From Ceratothoa steindachneri (lineage: Eukaryota > Arthropoda > Malacostraca > Isopoda > Cymothoidae): a DNA stretch of 64,000 nucleotides. Positions 59,286 through 64,000 of the stretch are shown here, one piece after another (the first letter of the stretch is position 1; each line of letters opens with the position of its first letter). The notes beneath the pieces are model-generated. The model searched no databases. It was not told the origin of the DNA and saw only the letters and a list, made by a program, of their open reading frames with translations. The stretch lies in NCBI GenBank assembly GCA_963969495.1, contig OZ018318.1, forward strand, positions 101,774,641 through 101,838,640, given 5' to 3'. Both the position numbers and the translations under genes were made by a program.

Positions 59286-59440
59286 AAAGAACTCAATGGC
59301 GAGTTATGGTATATGATAATGAAACCACTGTATAGGAGCCAAATCAAAGGTTTAACTTACGAGACTTGTTTCAGTATGTTGTTTATCATGCCCTCTTCAG
59401 TCGTATACTGACAATGCAATTGTTACAAAAGTCTATAAAT
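59282..59440 (-). mobile_element. Hammerhead-bearing cassette (family A, copy 3)
   Basis: Inverted relative to copy 2. Begins GTGAAAGAACTCAATGGCGA. Minus strand carries CTGAAGA (59400-59394) and GAAAC (59372-59368). It reads into GTCGTATACTGACAATGCAA and then unrelated sequence. Confidence 0.7.
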
Positions 59441-60899
59441 AGCGTAATGGTAAAAAAAAGAAGAAAAAACACAGAACGGGGGAAAAAAGTAATTAATCAG
59501 GGGGGGTGAGTCTAAGATCGTTAACTAAGCTGTTTACGATGAGGTTACCGGAATGGAGGCTGCATTTCAATTGCCATCTGACAAATTAAAATTGGGAATT
59601 TCTCCAATTAATATAGATTCTACTATTTTTCTTTTACGGAAATATTTACAATTATATATGATTTGTGCCTTTGAATAGTCAATTTAGAGGTTGAAATTGC
59701 TAATATGATTAAAAATACTGGATGTGGTACTGCCTTGTCTGACATCACCTTTATGTTCATAAATTCGTTTTGTTAAGGGTTAAGGTATTAAGGTTTTTTC
59801 CTGGCGATCCTATGTAGAATGAGGAACAGTTTGTGGAGCTACACGGGATTAAATATACACCTGCTTCATTTGGCTGATCCACGGGCTTGGTCGAAGAAAA
59901 AGATTTAAGGATAGAAAAAGGGTATTTAAATATTCAGAAAGTTAGTAGTATTGAAACTGCTCATCTCCTCTTCCAAAGTCAGGAGATGCCTAATACCGCT
60001 AGATGGAAAATACCAATCGCAAAGTGGTTGGGAAGAGGGTAGTGTTTCAGGTGTTAGAACTTTTAAAAATGGGGGTGGGGCGGGCGTTTCAGCATATTCA
60101 AAACAGTTTAAATTGAAAATGATTAAGTATAAGTTATTTCCTTATAAAAGTAATTTGAAGTTAAATGTGCATGAAACCATGTCTTCAAAAATTTGACTTT
60201 AGTTACAAAATTAATAAATTTTAAAAATAAATTAGGTACTCACATTAATGGCATTCTTCTCCTTGGACACTAGATACATACAGTATATGTAAAAAAAAAA
60301 AATTGAGTTAAGAAATTTAATAACTTTGGTTATAGATAAACAATGTAGGTAGCTAATTGAGCTTTAGGTCTCTGAATTGGGAGGAATATATTTGTTCATA
60401 ATATTATACTCTTCTAATATTATGAATATACGAGTATTGTATTTATTTCGTCAGGTCAATTAAACTAATTATGATAGTTTTTAGCGTCTTCTTTTATGCG
60501 CAGGTTGTTTTTATTAAAATTGTCTATTTATCACGAAACTAAGAGCAAACCTTAGTGATAAGACAACCAAGGCGTTATAATTTTTAAGAAGCCAATATAA
60601 TAATTATGTTTCTTAATTGAAAGGAAAATCTTAGCTCTTCTAAAGGTGGGTTTTTTACAGTCAGAATTTTACTTTAGTTTCCACAGATTGCACATTTTTA
60701 CATCAAAGAAGTTTTTTTTTTAATATTTTAAAACAATTATATAGTTATATATTAATAACTTCATTAACCAGTAATTTGACTCTTCAATTAGTAGAAGAGC
60801 AAAGCAAACATCAGGAGGAGTACTTATGACGATATGAATATAGTAATTAGATAATTATCATACTCCTACTTATAAAGAAATAATTAGATGGTTAGGAGC
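59441..60899. other. No gene seen
   Basis: 1.4 kb of AT-rich, unrecognised sequence. An 81-residue frame at 59951-60196 has no recognisable motif. Confidence 0.5.
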
Positions 60900-61036
60900 C
60901 GGAGACAGCAGAAATTGTAATGGCTCCGGCTCCACTGAATATGATCAGCTTATCCTTGGCTCAAGCTTCGGCTCCTCAAAAACTTCCCGGCTCCATGACT
61001 CTAGGCTCTGGCTGCGGCTCCGGCTCCGGCTCCACA
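60895..61036. repeat. GGCTCC-rich patch
   Basis: Repeated GGCTCCGGCTCC-type hexamers, with AGGAGCCGGAG in the opposite sense at the left edge. It may be one end of an unrecognised repeat. Confidence 0.55.
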
Positions 61037-61575
61037 AGCTTTGATGCTAATATTCCTCAATTCTTCAAATTGGATTTATACATCAAGATTCATACTTTAT
61101 TGCTCAATCCACCACAATTTAAATCATTTGCATTTCGCCAACCATCTTCTTGTACTTCACCAACTTGTCAAGGATTGGCAAGTGAGTCTCTTTGGCTTGA
61201 TGCGGGCACAGTCTCTTGCGACGCCATCACTAATTCAATACTATAAAATGGCAAAGCACTGCACTACTAAATTACAATAAAAATAGGATCAGTTTAGAAT
61301 AGGGGCTTAACTTCGTAAGTTTTCAAAACGTTAATAAACGGATATTAAAGAATAGCACCGAATAGTACATGCATTCATATACACGTGCACAAAAAATTAG
61401 AACGGAAGAAGCACGGGAACATAGGGGGAAAATCATCAAAGAACGCGTAAAATCGGAAGCGCGCAGGAGCAACACCTCGTGACCTCTCGTCCGACAGCTG
61501 GTTCCCAGCTCGGACCTACCTATTTCTGCCTCCAAGGCACGCGCGTCTCGCCCATATGCTAAACTGGAACCAAAA
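61037..61575. other. No gene seen
   Basis: Unrecognised; short frames only. Confidence 0.45.
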
Positions 61576-61579
61576 ACTG

Positions 61580-61705
61580 AAATTATCGATTATCGCTAGT
61601 TTGGAACCAAAAGTATCGGCGATACCGATGAATCGATAACGCAGGGAAAAAATATCGGATAACCGATAACTCGATATCGTTATTGCGATAATTTATCGCG
61701 ATAGC
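61580..61705. other. Cluster of TATCG/CGATA motifs
   Basis: Within about 125 bp the pentamer TATCG or its complement CGATA occurs more than ten times, in both orientations (TTATCGATTATCGC, TCGGCGATACCGATGAATCG, GATAACTCGATATCG). Confidence 0.75.
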
Positions 61706-62746
61706 ACTCACCTATGGCATTGCCTATTCAATTATAATTAAAAAACATAAAACTCAAAGCTCATCATTCTAAATACTGAATCAATTCCTTTTTTTTAAAT
61801 ATAGTAAACTATAATTTTCCCATTTTCCTGGGATTCGATTTTCTTATCCCGGGATTTCTTGGGATAAAGAAAATGCCTGGAAAGCTTAAAGCTTAAGTTG
61901 GATGATTTATATAATAAGCTTAAGCAACACAGATAGACACAGACACAAATACAGAGGCAAGTATATATTATTATCATTTGGAGGATACTTTTGGAATTAC
62001 TTAGTACTAGTCGTACTAGTACTAGTTTATTTTGGCCCTGGTATTCGACACCCAATCTCACCCTACCAAACCTATCATAGTTGGGGAGTTTAATGCGGGG
62101 TAGGAACTATGGATTACCCCCAAAATTGACACGAATCGATCTGGCAACTAACCATACCCCATGTATCTTAACATCACTCAACCTAGCAAAGATAGATTTA
62201 TCCACCTTGCATAGCCGAAACCAAGTATTATTAGTATTTCTACTATTAGCAATGGTAGTAACAAATAGTAAACACATGTATAGGAAGGTATGTGTACGTT
62301 TGTGTGTATTTGTCGACGTGCGGCAGGACTATTAGGCGAGGCCCTTGTCCACTCAACAGAACAGTAAATCTTTATAAACAAGGCACATATAACACTAATT
62401 AATTCTGACGATTTATTGAATTAAGATGGAGTGTGCAGATAGAAATAAATTTTATGCAAAATAAACAAACAAGCGTTTTTTCCTTTTGTGGTAGACTATG
62501 ATAAACATATATATTAATGCAGATTTATGAGAGAGAAATAAAACGAGTTTTTCCCGCATTTAATAAACAAACTTTGGCTTTCAATAATTCATATTTAGCG
62601 GCTATAATTTAAGGCAATAAAATACAATAATACTTACAATTTTATTGTAAATTCCGGCTAAACTCTTATAAGTTCAGGTGTGTCTGCTACTCCCTGAAAT
62701 ATTTATGATCATCGTTTAATATTTCAATGATTATATCTCAGGTATG

Positions 62747-62750
<4 letters not shown>
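61706..62750. other. No gene seen
   Basis: Unrecognised, AT-rich; short frames only. Confidence 0.5.

Positions 62751-62834
<84 letters not shown>
62751..62834. repeat. (TA)n tract
   Basis: 84 bp of TA. Confidence 0.95.
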
Positions 62835-63365
<531 letters not shown>

Positions 63366-64000
63366 TAGGCATCTAATAAGAAAACAAAAAAATTCCCTCA
63401 TAATAGAAGTGCATACCATTAAATATAATCATGTAAATGTATAAAAGGTAATAAAGTATATGAATATCAAACTGATAAAAGAGTCAAATGTAAAAAGCTT
63501 TCAAATCACACCTGGGGGATATTTTGATATTTCTATCATTTTGGACGATCACATAACACCAACATTCCCCTCTCTAACCCTGAATTATCTTCAAATCATT
63601 TCTAAATCTCTAAATTATGACCACTTCATTCTCTTTAAATCTTCTAATTTAGTAACTACTGCTTCCTTTTCACTAAAATTACAACTTATCGAACCTTTAC
63701 AGATCAAACAACTAAATGATTACTCATGTTCTCTTAAATTGTTCATCACCTAAACCAATACACATTCAACCAACACAAAAAAAACAAGCAGAACTTTGCT
63801 CGGAGTTATTTTCCTTCACAATTATCAGTAATCTCAACAGCTCCAACGGTGAAGGTCAGTTTCTGTTTCCAGTTTTCTTGTTTTTTTGTATTATTTTGGT
63901 TCTCTTTTTTGTATCTAGTGACTATTGTAAAACGGCTTTGTTCATTATCTTATTTATCAATTCTAATACTTTTTATCTTTGGGTTTTAAATGATATATAC
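63366..64000. other. No gene seen
   Basis: A 97-residue plus frame (63460-63753) is the longest. Its composition is rich in I, L, S and N and I recognise no domain. It could be part of the element whose end is at 63247, but this is unproven. Confidence 0.4.

Noticed and set aside
63460..63753. 97-residue frame as a real gene
   Set aside because: No recognisable motif; AT-rich composition; adjacent to a repeat terminus.

Overview
This window looks like intergenic, repeat-dominated nuclear DNA of an invertebrate animal. No host protein-coding gene with a believable exon structure, and no rRNA or functional tRNA gene, could be supported. The evidence is the density of animal-type transposons (Tc1, Tc3-like, mariner, hAT, non-LTR elements, LTR retrotransposon remnants and Penelope-like elements), more than twenty (TA)n tracts, and kilobases of minisatellite. 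The species cannot be named from sequence alone. The transposase and LINE types resemble those I associate with crustaceans such as copepods, and with other arthropods and molluscs; this is a weak inference.

Layout. 0-10 kb: an intact hAT-type MITE with a perfect 8-bp duplication (884-1340), a 38-bp minisatellite present in both orientations (2041-3090), a Tc1 transposase remnant split by a solo LTR (3100-5190), a large palindrome and a first hammerhead-bearing foldback. 10-16 kb: a 30-bp minisatellite of more than 3 kb interrupted by a second solo LTR, then a 32-bp minisatellite. 16.2-17.8 kb: a Penelope-like element with reverse transcriptase and GIY-YIG endonuclease remnants, followed by a hammerhead ribozyme core, with (TA)n on both sides. 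18.8-20.5 kb and 32.2-34.3 kb: two decayed copies of an unrecognised multi-copy protein family. The second copy lies inside a LINE, so the family appears to be mobile. 22.6-24.7 kb: a three-level hierarchical tandem repeat (15, 75 and 225 bp), open on both strands.

25-44 kb: Tc1 remnants, a degenerate minisatellite, a second hammerhead-type foldback, two LINEs, and two mariner copies that share the same internal deletion. One of these mariners is nested in a Tc3-like transposase. 44-58 kb: a third solo LTR with perfect 5-bp duplication inside a 62-bp minisatellite, a LINE RNase H fragment, tRNA-derived SINEs, two mariner-type MITEs, (TA)n tracts with foldbacks, a LINE 3' end and a Tc3-like pseudogene. 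58-64 kb: further (TA)n-bounded foldbacks with hammerhead-like cores and a foldback with a tRNA-like centre.

The unifying pattern is (TA)n - inverted repeat or Penelope terminus with a hammerhead core (CTGAAGA or CTGATGA, stem, GAAAC) - (TA)n. It occurs with at least six unrelated flanking sequences. Penelope-like elements are known to carry minimal hammerhead ribozymes, and the one here that still has protein-coding remnants (16.4-17.7 kb) links the motif to that class. The smaller cassettes look like non-autonomous relatives that sit in, or generate, the (TA)n tracts.
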